Shown here piece by piece: positions 1 through 5,666 of a DNA stretch of 5,750 nt. A model generated the notes under the pieces. It searched no databases, had not been told where the DNA came from, and saw only the letters and a program-made list of their open reading frames with translations. The translations under genes were made by a program, and so were the position numbers. Where the stretch lies: NCBI GenBank assembly GCA_024409025.1, contig JAKSUM010000094.1, positions 1 through 5,750 on the forward strand, read 5' to 3'. This DNA is from a bacterium (GTDB lineage Bacteria; Vulcanimicrobiota; CADAWZ01). Positions within the stretch are counted from its first letter, which is position 1. Every line of letters begins with the position of its first letter.

Positions 1-371
1 TCTGCAGGCTTGCGCAAATACCAGAACATGATTCTTGTCCAGTAAGGCGTGTTTGAGGATGATTGGGGTATTCCTTCCTCGTCAGTCATTGATGCGTAGA
101 AGAACCAGCGCGAGTCTTTATTTGTATCTTCGTTTGCGTAGCTGTAGAACAGATTTGATGCTGAAAATTCAAGTGTCTGCTGCAGCGTGGAGTATGCCTT
201 GATGAATTTTCTGGTCTCGTCCTGCTTTGAACCCTGTGATGAGAGGATGTTGAAGAAATTCGATGACATATTGAATATCAGTATTGATATGAAGGACAGT
301 ATTGCTGTCGCAAGCAGGGTTTCAAGCAGAGAGAATCCGTTTTGGCTTATCTTGTTTGTTTTAGGGCTCAT
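1..371 (-). CDS. Minor prepilin (GspJ/PilW/ComGF-like), 3' end beyond window
   Basis: I translated this by hand from the ATG at 369-371. It stays open for 123 codons to the window edge, so the C-terminus is missing. The N-terminus is a class III (prepilin) signal: a 12-residue leader MSPKTNKISQNG, then mature FSLLETLLATAILSFISILI with Glu at +5 and a roughly 20-residue hydrophobic helix. Prepilin peptidase would cut after the Gly and methylate the Phe. The subunit would then enter a type IV pilus or type II secretion pseudopilus at the inner membrane. After the helix the chain is polar and aromatic (SRWFFYA, PYWTRIMFWYLRKP), as in larger minor pseudopilins such as GspJ or PilW. That subtype is inferred from gene order and is uncertain. 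The GGAGTAAGG Shine-Dalgarno overlaps the preceding gene's stop, and only 3 nt separate the genes, so translational coupling is likely. It is the last gene seen of the operon. Confidence 0.85.
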   Translation of the reverse strand, partial: MSPKTNKISQNGFSLLETLLATAILSFISILIFNMSSNFFNILSSQGSKQDETRKFIKAYSTLQQTLEFSASNLFYSYANEDTNKDSRWFFYASMTDEEGIPQSSSNTPYWTRIMFWYLRKPA

Positions 372-374
372 GCC

Positions 375-800
375 TTACTCCGTAACCTGAAGCGTTGTCA
401 GCACTATGTCATCATCTTCTGTATGGCCGCTCTTCAGTCTTTCGTCAGCTGAAACCCTTATTGTAATCTGATTTATTCCGGGAATTCCTTTTTTTGACTC
501 TCTGGCCTCTTTGACTTCTATTTTATAGTAGAATTTCTGTCCGGAGAATTCTTCTTCACTTATTATCTGATGGTCGTTTTCGGGAACAGACATTTCTCCG
601 GCTATATATTTGTCAAGTATTGAAGATGCCGCAATTGCTGCTTTCGAATTTTGGTTTACATGCTGACTGCTTTTAAGAAGCATTGACACGACTGCAAGCA
701 GGGCAAATGCAACCATGTTTATAAGAAACAGGGATATCATCAGCTCATGTATGGTGAACCCTTTTCTCTTTGATGCTTTGTTTGTGTTTTTTATGACCAT
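375..800 (-). CDS. Minor prepilin, GspI/PilV-like
   Basis: This is a prepilin-type protein of 141 aa if it starts at the ATG at 798-800. The leader is MVIKNTNKASKRKG (14 residues, basic). The mature protein begins FTIHELMISLFLINMVAFAL: Gly at -1, Phe at +1, Glu at +5, then a membrane helix that also forms the pilin stalk. His at +4 is unusual, since Leu or Ile is common there. The C-terminal part ends in beta-strand-like runs (NQITIRVSADER and IVLTTLQV), resembling GspI/PilV minor pseudopilins that prime pilus assembly. The start is uncertain. The frame is open back to ATGs at 857 and 851, overlapping the upstream gene. The 851 ATG has a fair GGTGAGG Shine-Dalgarno, whereas the 800 ATG has none. 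I chose 800 because it gives a normal leader length; 851 would give a 31-residue leader. The gene lies 28 nt after the M50 gene and 3 nt before the next prepilin. Prepilin assignment is firm; the subtype is tentative. Confidence 0.82.
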   Translation of the reverse strand: MVIKNTNKASKRKGFTIHELMISLFLINMVAFALLAVVSMLLKSSQHVNQNSKAAIAASSILDKYIAGEMSVPENDHQIISEEEFSGQKFYYKIEVKEARESKKGIPGINQITIRVSADERLKSGHTEDDDIVLTTLQVTE

Positions 801-828
801 ATTATTTATTTCAAAACAGACTAGTCGT

Positions 829-1635
829 TCAATCCTCGTCAGGGCTGTCATCCTCACCCATGGCTATCTTATATGAAAAATAAAAGCATGCCAGAGCCAT
901 TGCCATCCATAGGATTCCTATCGGGACGCTGAGAAAAGGCATTCCTATTGATGATGCTATTGCATGGGAATCGCTTCCCTGTACTGTCCTGAATATCAAA
1001 TCGTCAGGTATGTCAAAGAGACTGTAGAGACATGAAACAGTGCCTATATATTTTAGAAGGAAGCTATTGAAGTCTTCTGAAAGCTTTGAGCCGGTAAAAA
1101 GCATTGCAAGTCCGAAGAGCAGGCAGAATGCAAGAGGAAATATATCTCTTACCCATAGTATCGTGACAATGAGCACCATTATTCCTATTGCTGTATTAAA
1201 TGACTTGCCTTTTCCTGTCTTTATTGCCGCTATTAGGAAAAGACAGCCCCATAGCATGCTGCCAAGATATCCTGCACTGGCTGTAAATGCGCTTGCAAAC
1301 CAATTTTTTGAGGACATGTATGTGCAGAGTCCTCCCTGCTGAGCATCTAATGTTATTGAGACTATTTTTCCGCCTGTTATCATTGCGGCAAGCCCATGAC
1401 TTAATTCATGCAGAAATACTGTAAATATTTTTAAAGGATATATTATGTAGGAAAGCACGCCCAGCCCTTGACATATTCTGTCAAGAAGCGTTCCGTCCCA
1501 TAGTATAAATGTCACTATTGCCATTGCTATTATTGTTGCAAGGCTTTTGTTTTTTTCGTTTTCTGACTGTTTCCTGCTTTGTTTTGATGATTTAGGCGAT
1601 GGCCCTAGTAGGGCTTCAAGCTCCTTATCGTCCAT
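829..1635 (-). CDS. M50B-like integral membrane metallopeptidase
   Basis: This is a 268-aa polytopic membrane protein of the M50B-like (site-2-protease-related) family. Residues 1-30 are a charged, Ser/Lys-rich and probably cytosolic tail. Hydrophobic segments follow at about 31-47, 56-75, 112-137, 147-182, 190-206 and 231-256. The zinc motif HELSH (His76, Glu77, His80) sits at the end of the second membrane segment and continues into GLAAMITGGK, the family's usual HExxH-x-Gly/Ala-Gly-Gly pattern. A later FDIPDD (207-212) and SDSHAIA (from 221) match the region where the family carries conserved acidic residues; Asp208 or Asp222 could be the third metal ligand, which I infer. The C-terminus is very acidic (EDDSPDED). 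Members cleave or are suspected to cleave substrates within the membrane; the substrate here is unknown. There is no PDZ domain, unlike RseP. The start is supported by AAGGAG 5 nt upstream of the ATG. It follows the mutase by 62 nt and precedes the prepilins. Confidence 0.87.
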   Translation of the reverse strand: MDDKELEALLGPSPKSSKQSRKQSENEKNKSLATIIAMAIVTFILWDGTLLDRICQGLGVLSYIIYPLKIFTVFLHELSHGLAAMITGGKIVSITLDAQQGGLCTYMSSKNWFASAFTASAGYLGSMLWGCLFLIAAIKTGKGKSFNTAIGIMVLIVTILWVRDIFPLAFCLLFGLAMLFTGSKLSEDFNSFLLKYIGTVSCLYSLFDIPDDLIFRTVQGSDSHAIASSIGMPFLSVPIGILWMAMALACFYFSYKIAMGEDDSPDED

Positions 1636-1640
1636 ATATG

Positions 1641-1646
1641 CTCCTT
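1641..1646 (-). promoter_or_regulatory. Ribosome binding site of the M50B-like gene
   Basis: AAGGAG on the minus strand ends 5 nt before the ATG at 1633-1635. It lies just downstream of the intercistronic hairpin, so the hairpin leaves this site exposed. It fixes the start of the M50B-like gene. Confidence 0.75.
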
Positions 1647-1656
1647 CTCTGCGGAA

Positions 1657-1686
1657 TACGGCGGAAAGACGGTGCTTTCCGCCGCA
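1657..1686 (-). other. Intercistronic hairpin, mutase to M50 gap
   Basis: CGGCGGAAAG (1659-1668) and CTTTCCGCCG (1675-1684) form a perfect 10-bp stem around a 6-nt loop. In minus-strand RNA it extends by one G-U and one A-U pair to 1657/1686. It fills nearly half of the 62-nt gap between the mutase stop and the M50 start. The transcript has no U-run after the stem, so it is not a standard intrinsic terminator. It could protect the mutase message from 3' exonucleases, or be a processing site giving the two parts of the operon different levels. The structure is seen; the role is inferred. Confidence 0.6.
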
Positions 1687-1697
1687 AATTTTAGTTT

Positions 1698-4094
1698 TTA
1701 CTCTGTTTTTACATATTTTCTGTAGATTTTCCCTGGTTCTCCTGTTGTTACGGCAAAGCCTTCTGAGAATATTTTTTTCATAAGCTCTTTGTCCGTTCCG
1801 TCAAAGTAGACTTTTGATTTTGCGTCTGTTCCTGATGCTCTCATGCATACGTCTCTTATTGGAGATTCCTTTGAGAACCAGAACTGCAGTCCGTCTGACC
1901 ATATGCATACGTCTTCAAAATATGGAAGTATAGGGGAGAGTGCCGGGACTGTCTCTTCAAGCACGGACTTCATTTCGTCTTTTGTTATCGGCTTTCCTGA
2001 TACGGAATATTTTCCTGTCTTGAAAGCATGAGCCATTCTTTTAAAGCAGCCGTTGAAAAGATCCCTTTGTCCGAGGCCCTGCTTTTTTGCTTCTGCAAGC
2101 TCTGCCGGATTGATTATTGCCTCATTGTAGTGGATTATGTCGCCCCTGTATTCCATTATGCTTTTGATTCCGCACTTGTCGAATATTTCCCTGAGATATT
2201 TATGGAGATAGATTTTTGAAGGATTGTTCTCCTTTATGCTCTCCAGATATCTGCGCGACTGAAGCGTTATTGCCGATACGCATGTCTCTCCGCTTGATTT
2301 TTCCCTCATGGCGATTACATATTCTCCAAGGACATTGTATATCGGATTTCTCGGGCCTCCTATTTTTCCTCCGCTTTCTTCACCGGCATGATGAAGCTTG
2401 ACGTTCTTTCCAAGCGTGATTTCCTGACCGAGCTCGTTTTTGACTTTGAACGTGTCTCCGTCAGAATTTTTAAGAGCCTCTTCTACTTTTTTCTCTATTG
2501 CCGCTATTTCCTTAAATCCTACAGGGACAGTAAGTACCGGTATTGAATTAAATTCGGCCCATTCATCCCATGCAAGGGCTGATACGTACGTGTGTATGTC
2601 AAAATTTGAGTATTTGTCCCAAAGGCCGTCCTTCTTTGCCTGTACAAGATCGTTGTCTGCTATCATAAGGAAAAGCTGGTTTGGAGAGAACAGGGCAAGA
2701 AGCCTGCCGTCTTTCTGTACGTTGTAAAGTATTCCAAGCTCGTCCAGATCTTTTTTTGCATCCGCTGGAAGTAGCTGGCAGCCTACGAATCTGTCGGCGT
2801 CAGGATCTACATTGAATATCATTTGGCCGTCGGGAGAATCTGCCAGAAGCTTATCATATCCTGCTGTCTCAACTACTCTCGGAACGCTTGCGTCGACTGA
2901 CATATGTGATACTTCGAGTTCTTCAGATCCTTTTTTCCTTGTTACGGCAAATCCGATGTTATGGAAGAACGGATCCTCCTCCTCTCTTATGAAGCCGCCT
3001 TCAAACGCCTTTATGATTCCGAGTTCCTTCAATATTGCTGAAAGGGTCTTGCATCCGCCTCCACCGAAGAAGTCGAGCTTCAGGCGGAGTCCATTGTCCG
3101 CAGCTTCTCTGATTGTTTCTATCGCTTTTTCCGAGGCTGGCCCCTGTCTCAGATAAGAACAGTAAAGCTTTGCATTGTCTTTGTAGTTGATTCGTCTCAT
3201 CAGCTTCGGATCGTGCTTTGCCGAGAGCTTTATCTCATATCCGCCTTCCTCTATTTTTGCCAGTATTTTTTTCATATTGGCAACTATTTTGGCATATGTG
3301 TCGGGAAGATACTGTGCTCCGTCAAATGCAAGGATTTTATCGCACTGCTTCTGGGGGGCTCCATGGCTGGACGTGAAGAAATCTCCGCCTGAGAGTCCGA
3401 GTATGAATATTAGGAATGACCACATGAATATGGAGGACGTGTCTGAGCAGTCGTCCTTTTCCGTCGTGAATACGTAAAGACCGTTTGATGCATATATTCT
3501 TGACATCAGCGATGCATATGACGGAGTGTTTGCTCTGACTTCTCCTCCTACTATTCTTACCGGATTATTGCGTACAAAATCTGTTATTTCTTCGAGCTTC
3601 ATGCCGAAAAGGGACTCTATTGTTTCGGCATTTTCATTTCCTATCAGCTCTCTGATTTTAGAGGCTTCGGTTTTTTCAAGAGATGCCATTCTTTCTGGAT
3701 GGATTTCCTTTACGAGCATGGCTATGGCTTCAGCCATAACGGCTATCATATACTGATTGATTCTGTAGCGGCAGTCCCAAGGGCATACTACATTCTGGTT
3801 TTCCCTGACGCCTCCTGTTGATACTTTTGCCTCTCTCTCAAATGCCTCTATCTGTGCTCTGAGATTAATTTTTTCAGCCAGCTCAGGGGTTATCATAAGA
3901 GATGACGGCTCGTCTGATTCAAGATCAAATGGGGGATTGTTTCTTATTTCAAAATTTTCCTTTTCCCATTCTGCAAGGCTCCTGTCCGTCTGATATATGT
4001 AATATTCCCTCATCTGGACGGGAGTCATTTCTTTTGTCACATTAAAGAGATGGGGCTGTGTCCTGTCAAAGTTGAGAAGTCTGCTTTCTGCCAC
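1698..4094 (-). CDS. Large divergent alpha-D-phosphohexomutase (phosphoglucomutase/phosphomannomutase family)
   Basis: This 798-aa protein carries the four signature loops of the phosphohexomutases, which interconvert sugar 1- and 6-phosphates through a phosphoserine. The N-terminal STGGVRENQ (92-100) stands where FGTSGxRG is usual. The catalytic serine loop is TSSHGAPQ (241-248), with Ser243 in place of the serine of TASHNP; Asn and Pro are replaced. The metal loop is a canonical DPDADR (430-435). The sugar loop is GEESGG (571-576) where GEESGH is common. The phosphate loop is RASGTDAKSK (752-761), like RPSGTEPK. Order and spacing fit domains 1-4, but family members are usually about 450-600 aa. 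The excess lies in a roughly 90-residue N-terminal extension, a segment of about 80-90 residues after the serine loop, and enlarged later domains. It is probably cytosolic: no signal peptide or membrane helix. The start is GTG (4092-4094), with AAGGAG 6 nt upstream. It is the first gene of the visible operon. Substrate (glucose, mannose or glucosamine phosphate) cannot be decided. Confidence 0.88.
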   Translation of the reverse strand: MAESRLLNFDRTQPHLFNVTKEMTPVQMREYYIYQTDRSLAEWEKENFEIRNNPPFDLESDEPSSLMITPELAEKINLRAQIEAFEREAKVSTGGVRENQNVVCPWDCRYRINQYMIAVMAEAIAMLVKEIHPERMASLEKTEASKIRELIGNENAETIESLFGMKLEEITDFVRNNPVRIVGGEVRANTPSYASLMSRIYASNGLYVFTTEKDDCSDTSSIFMWSFLIFILGLSGGDFFTSSHGAPQKQCDKILAFDGAQYLPDTYAKIVANMKKILAKIEEGGYEIKLSAKHDPKLMRRINYKDNAKLYCSYLRQGPASEKAIETIREAADNGLRLKLDFFGGGGCKTLSAILKELGIIKAFEGGFIREEEDPFFHNIGFAVTRKKGSEELEVSHMSVDASVPRVVETAGYDKLLADSPDGQMIFNVDPDADRFVGCQLLPADAKKDLDELGILYNVQKDGRLLALFSPNQLFLMIADNDLVQAKKDGLWDKYSNFDIHTYVSALAWDEWAEFNSIPVLTVPVGFKEIAAIEKKVEEALKNSDGDTFKVKNELGQEITLGKNVKLHHAGEESGGKIGGPRNPIYNVLGEYVIAMREKSSGETCVSAITLQSRRYLESIKENNPSKIYLHKYLREIFDKCGIKSIMEYRGDIIHYNEAIINPAELAEAKKQGLGQRDLFNGCFKRMAHAFKTGKYSVSGKPITKDEMKSVLEETVPALSPILPYFEDVCIWSDGLQFWFSKESPIRDVCMRASGTDAKSKVYFDGTDKELMKKIFSEGFAVTTGEPGKIYRKYVKTE

Positions 4095-4210
4095 TTTTTG
4101 CTCCTTTGTTATGTCGTTTTTTTTTGCTTAATTTCAATCTTTTTATTTCTTTTTATTGTTTTGCCTTTCCTGTCATTTATAATAAATAATATATAAATAG
4201 TGCTTTAAAT
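4095..4210 (-). promoter_or_regulatory. AT-rich leader and probable promoter region of the mutase operon
   Basis: This gap lies between the terminator of the C39-like gene and the mutase start, so the operon's promoter should be here. The best -10 candidate is TATAAA (minus strand, 4176-4181), inside a long A/T tract. I find no convincing -35 at 16-18 nt from it. A second pairing, TTGAAA with CATAAC near the start codon, would place the transcript start inside the ribosome binding site and is less likely. No riboswitch-like structure is visible. Confidence 0.35.
4101..4106 (-). promoter_or_regulatory. Ribosome binding site deciding a GTG start
   Basis: AAGGAG on the minus strand lies 6 nt upstream of the GTG at 4092-4094. 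The first in-frame ATG is 22 codons inside and has no comparable site, so this motif decides the GTG start of the mutase. Confidence 0.7.
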
Positions 4211-4244
4211 AAAAAAAAGCAAATCCGTTTTAGGATTTGCTTTT
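4211..4244 (-). terminator. Intrinsic terminator of the C39-like peptidase gene
   Basis: A perfect 12-bp stem pairs 4215-4226 with 4233-4244 (AAAAGCAAATCC and GGATTTGCTTTT) around a 6-nt loop. In the minus-strand transcript it is followed by a run of eight U (4211-4218, part of it inside the stem) and more A/U. It begins 14 nt after the stop codon of the peptidase gene and separates that gene from the mutase operon. Confidence 0.9.
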
Positions 4245-4257
4245 CCTGTGATTTGTC

Positions 4258-4992
4258 TTAGAAGCCCTTCTGTCCCATCTGACCGAGCATCATATATGGA
4301 TTGAAGTTATTCGAGGCCATCATCGGGGGAAGAGAGCCCTGCTTTGTTCCGTAGAAGATGAAGTTGCCGTCCGGATGGGAGGGCGCATTGTTCATTGCTT
4401 CTTTTGTTGTTGTGCGGACTGTTCCTGTTGCGGGATCTGCGAAGTATACTGTATCTCCCTCGATTTTTGTTATGGTTACTATGTGTCCGCGTCCTGAAGG
4501 TGAAAATTCAGGACCGTTAAGACCGACTATTGCGGGGATTCCCTCGTTGTTTACTTTCTGCTCGAGGAGCGCCCAGCAGTTTTTATTTACCGTTCCGCCG
4601 TCTTTCCATACGACATTGGCGCTTCTTGATTCTGTGTTGAGAGCTTCAAGAAGACCGAAGCCGTACTTTGAATTTATGTCCGAATCTATAAGCGATTTGC
4701 CTGTTACTGCATTTATGCACATTGCAACGGAAGTCTGTCCGCAGGAAATGCCGTTATTCTGGGCAAGGGGCTTTACCATGGATGCTGCTGACGATGCTGA
4801 CGGGGCGGTATTCTGAAGGGAATTTGCGCCTGCCGCATTGCCTGTCTGATATTTAAGTACATCCTGGAAGTTTATAGGGGTTGAAGAGACGGAAGGCTGC
4901 GGGCAGCTCATATGCTGGGGAGCGCGGCAGCTGACCATTGTCTCGATCTGGCTTATCCTGCTCTGAATAGCCTGAATACGATCTATGCTCAT
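4258..4992 (-). CDS. C39-like papain-fold cysteine peptidase, no signal peptide
   Basis: This 244-aa protein has a papain-like peptidase core from about 72 to 210. The catalytic set is legible: Gln78 (oxyanion hole) six residues before Cys84 in the motif AQNNGISCGQTS, His170 in GRGHIVTI, and Asp186 in YFADPATG. The six-residue Gln-Cys spacing and the GHxVxI...VYFADP pattern are those of Peptidase C39-like domains, which cleave peptides or bacteriocin leaders. There is no ABC-transporter domain, so it is a stand-alone enzyme. Residues 1-20 form an amphipathic heptad helix (Ile at 3, 6, 9, 13 and 16). A Ser/Pro/Ala-rich linker containing NFQDVL (41-46) follows. The last 25 residues are rich in Met, Asn and Gly. 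There is no Sec signal or membrane helix, so it is either cytosolic or exported by another route. GGAGG lies 6 nt before the ATG. It has its own promoter and terminator. The substrate is unknown. Confidence 0.82.
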   Translation of the reverse strand: MSIDRIQAIQSRISQIETMVSCRAPQHMSCPQPSVSSTPINFQDVLKYQTGNAAGANSLQNTAPSASSAASMVKPLAQNNGISCGQTSVAMCINAVTGKSLIDSDINSKYGFGLLEALNTESRSANVVWKDGGTVNKNCWALLEQKVNNEGIPAIVGLNGPEFSPSGRGHIVTITKIEGDTVYFADPATGTVRTTTKEAMNNAPSHPDGNFIFYGTKQGSLPPMMASNNFNPYMMLGQMGQKGF

Positions 4993-4998
4993 AAGTTG

Positions 4999-5003
4999 CC
5001 TCC
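4999..5003 (-). promoter_or_regulatory. Ribosome binding site of the C39-like gene
   Basis: GGAGG on the minus strand, 6 nt upstream of the ATG at 4990-4992, is a near-ideal Shine-Dalgarno site. It fixes the start of the peptidase gene. Confidence 0.8.
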
Positions 5004-5025
5004 ATATATCTTTATTCTTGGTATT

Positions 5026-5054
5026 ATTTTACCCCAAAAAAATGCTCCTGTCTA
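5026..5054 (-). promoter_or_regulatory. Sigma70-type promoter of the C39-like peptidase gene
   Basis: On the minus strand a -35 TAGACA (5049-5054, five of six matches to TTGACA) is followed after exactly 17 nt by a -10 TAAAAT (5026-5031, five of six matches to TATAAT). The predicted transcript start, near 5019, leaves a leader of about 27 nt that includes the GGAGG site. Upstream of the -35, 5055-5093 is almost pure A/T and could act as an UP element; part of it is also the U-tract of the preceding terminator. Confidence 0.7.
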
Positions 5055-5086
5055 TATGTTTTTAAAATTTTACATTTTTTTTACAT

Positions 5087-5119
5087 AAAAAAAGCTGCCT
5101 GATTTTTTATGCAGGCAGC
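5087..5119 (-). terminator. Intrinsic terminator of the 3D-domain protein gene
   Basis: GCTGCCTG (5094-5101) pairs with CAGGCAGC (5112-5119) in an 8-bp GC-rich stem with a 10-nt loop. In the minus-strand transcript it is followed by seven U (5087-5093). It starts 9 nt after the TAA of the 3D-domain gene. Confidence 0.88.
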
Positions 5120-5128
5120 CCGTTCTTT

Positions 5129-5647
5129 TTAAGGAGCTATTACCTTTACTTTTAATGTTCGTGTTCCCCACTGCATGCACTGGCTTCTTGTGGGCATCCA
5201 TAAGTCGATGGTATTGCCCTTTATGCTTCCTCCTGTGTCAAGGGCTGTTCCCCATCCGTATCCGGGAACGTAAAGCTTCGAACCGTATGGAATTACTTTT
5301 GGATCTACAGCTATGATTCCTCTTCTTGTTGATACTCCTCTTGACGTCATGCCATTGACGCAGTATGCATGCGATTTTACTGTCATCTCCCTTGCTTTTG
5401 ACAGATCTGCCGTCTCTGCATGATGGCTGAGACGGTATCTTTTCTGCCTGTTTTCAAGAAGATCCCTTTTGTATGTCGCTTGTTGTTGTCTGTCTGTCTG
5501 TCTGTTTTCCGATGTTACCGAACCCTGGATTGCGCCTTCGGACTCTTCGCAGATGGTCACTGACGCCGGTGTGTTTGCCGTGACTGCAGCGTTGCTCAAT
5601 GCTGTCATGGCGACTGCAATAACGGCAGCTGTTATTAGCCGGTTCAT
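5129..5647 (-). CDS. Exported 3D-domain (double-psi beta-barrel) protein
   Basis: This 172-aa protein has an N-terminal Sec signal (MNR, a hydrophobic core ITAAVIAVAMTAL, Ala-rich cleavage region near 20-24). No lipobox Cys is evident. A polar stretch (about 25-88) contains RQTDRQQQ and a basic helix. The C-terminal 3D domain spans about 89-172. Its three name-giving aspartates are visible: Asp115 in IIAVDPKVIPYGS, Asp137 in GTALDTGGSIKG and Asp148 in NTIDLW. The domain ends with WGTRTLKVKVI, as is usual. The preceding KSHAYCVNGMTSRG matches the usual TAY...T..G entry strand, with Ser-His in place of Thr. The fold resembles the MltA barrel. Family members such as YuiC and the Rpf/YabE proteins act in peptidoglycan cleavage or remodelling outside the membrane, so a wall hydrolase role is likely but not shown. 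The domain stands alone, without G5 or LysM repeats. The start is supported by AAGGA 5 nt upstream. A GACA tandem repeat lies within codons 48-54. Confidence 0.87.
   Translation of the reverse strand: MNRLITAAVIAVAMTALSNAAVTANTPASVTICEESEGAIQGSVTSENRQTDRQQQATYKRDLLENRQKRYRLSHHAETADLSKAREMTVKSHAYCVNGMTSRGVSTRRGIIAVDPKVIPYGSKLYVPGYGWGTALDTGGSIKGNTIDLWMPTRSQCMQWGTRTLKVKVIAP
5487..5505 (-). repeat. GACA tetranucleotide tandem repeat inside the 3D-protein gene
   Basis: TGTC on the plus strand (GACA on the coding strand) is repeated 4.75 times in 19 nt without a mismatch. It encodes the polar stretch around RQTDRQ (49-54), after the signal peptide and before the 3D domain. CAA codons follow directly. 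Loss or gain of a unit would shift the frame ahead of the catalytic domain. Confidence 0.85.
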
Positions 5648-5666
5648 AAGATTCCTTTCATAAGAT
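5643..5666 (-). repeat. Direct repeat duplicating the start-codon context
   Basis: ATCTTATGAA occurs twice on the minus strand (5643-5652 and 5657-5666), separated by 4 nt (AGGA). The downstream copy contains the start codon of the 3D-protein gene. The upstream copy has an ATG that opens a five-codon frame (MKGIL) whose TGA overlaps the real ATG as ATGA. The AAGGA ribosome binding site lies between the two ATGs. This could be a tiny upstream ORF or simply a short duplication. Confidence 0.6.

Noticed and set aside
187..390. Plus-strand open frame of 67 codons at the left edge
   Set aside because: It is antisense to the prepilin gene 1-371, which has a clear class III signal and ribosome binding site.
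1657..1686. Hairpin considered as an intrinsic terminator of the mutase gene
   Set aside because: No U-run follows the stem in the minus-strand transcript, and a ribosome binding site and coding gene follow at once.
2812..3156. Plus-strand open frame of 114 codons, and similar ones at 2440-2727, 3187-3477 and 1040-1342
   Set aside because: These are antisense to the mutase or M50 genes, are of low-complexity composition and carry no family motif. They are by-products of codon bias on the other strand.
4358..4816. Plus-strand open frame of 152 codons
   Set aside because: It lies wholly antisense to the C39-like peptidase gene, whose catalytic motifs are intact. It has no recognisable domain and no convincing ribosome binding site.
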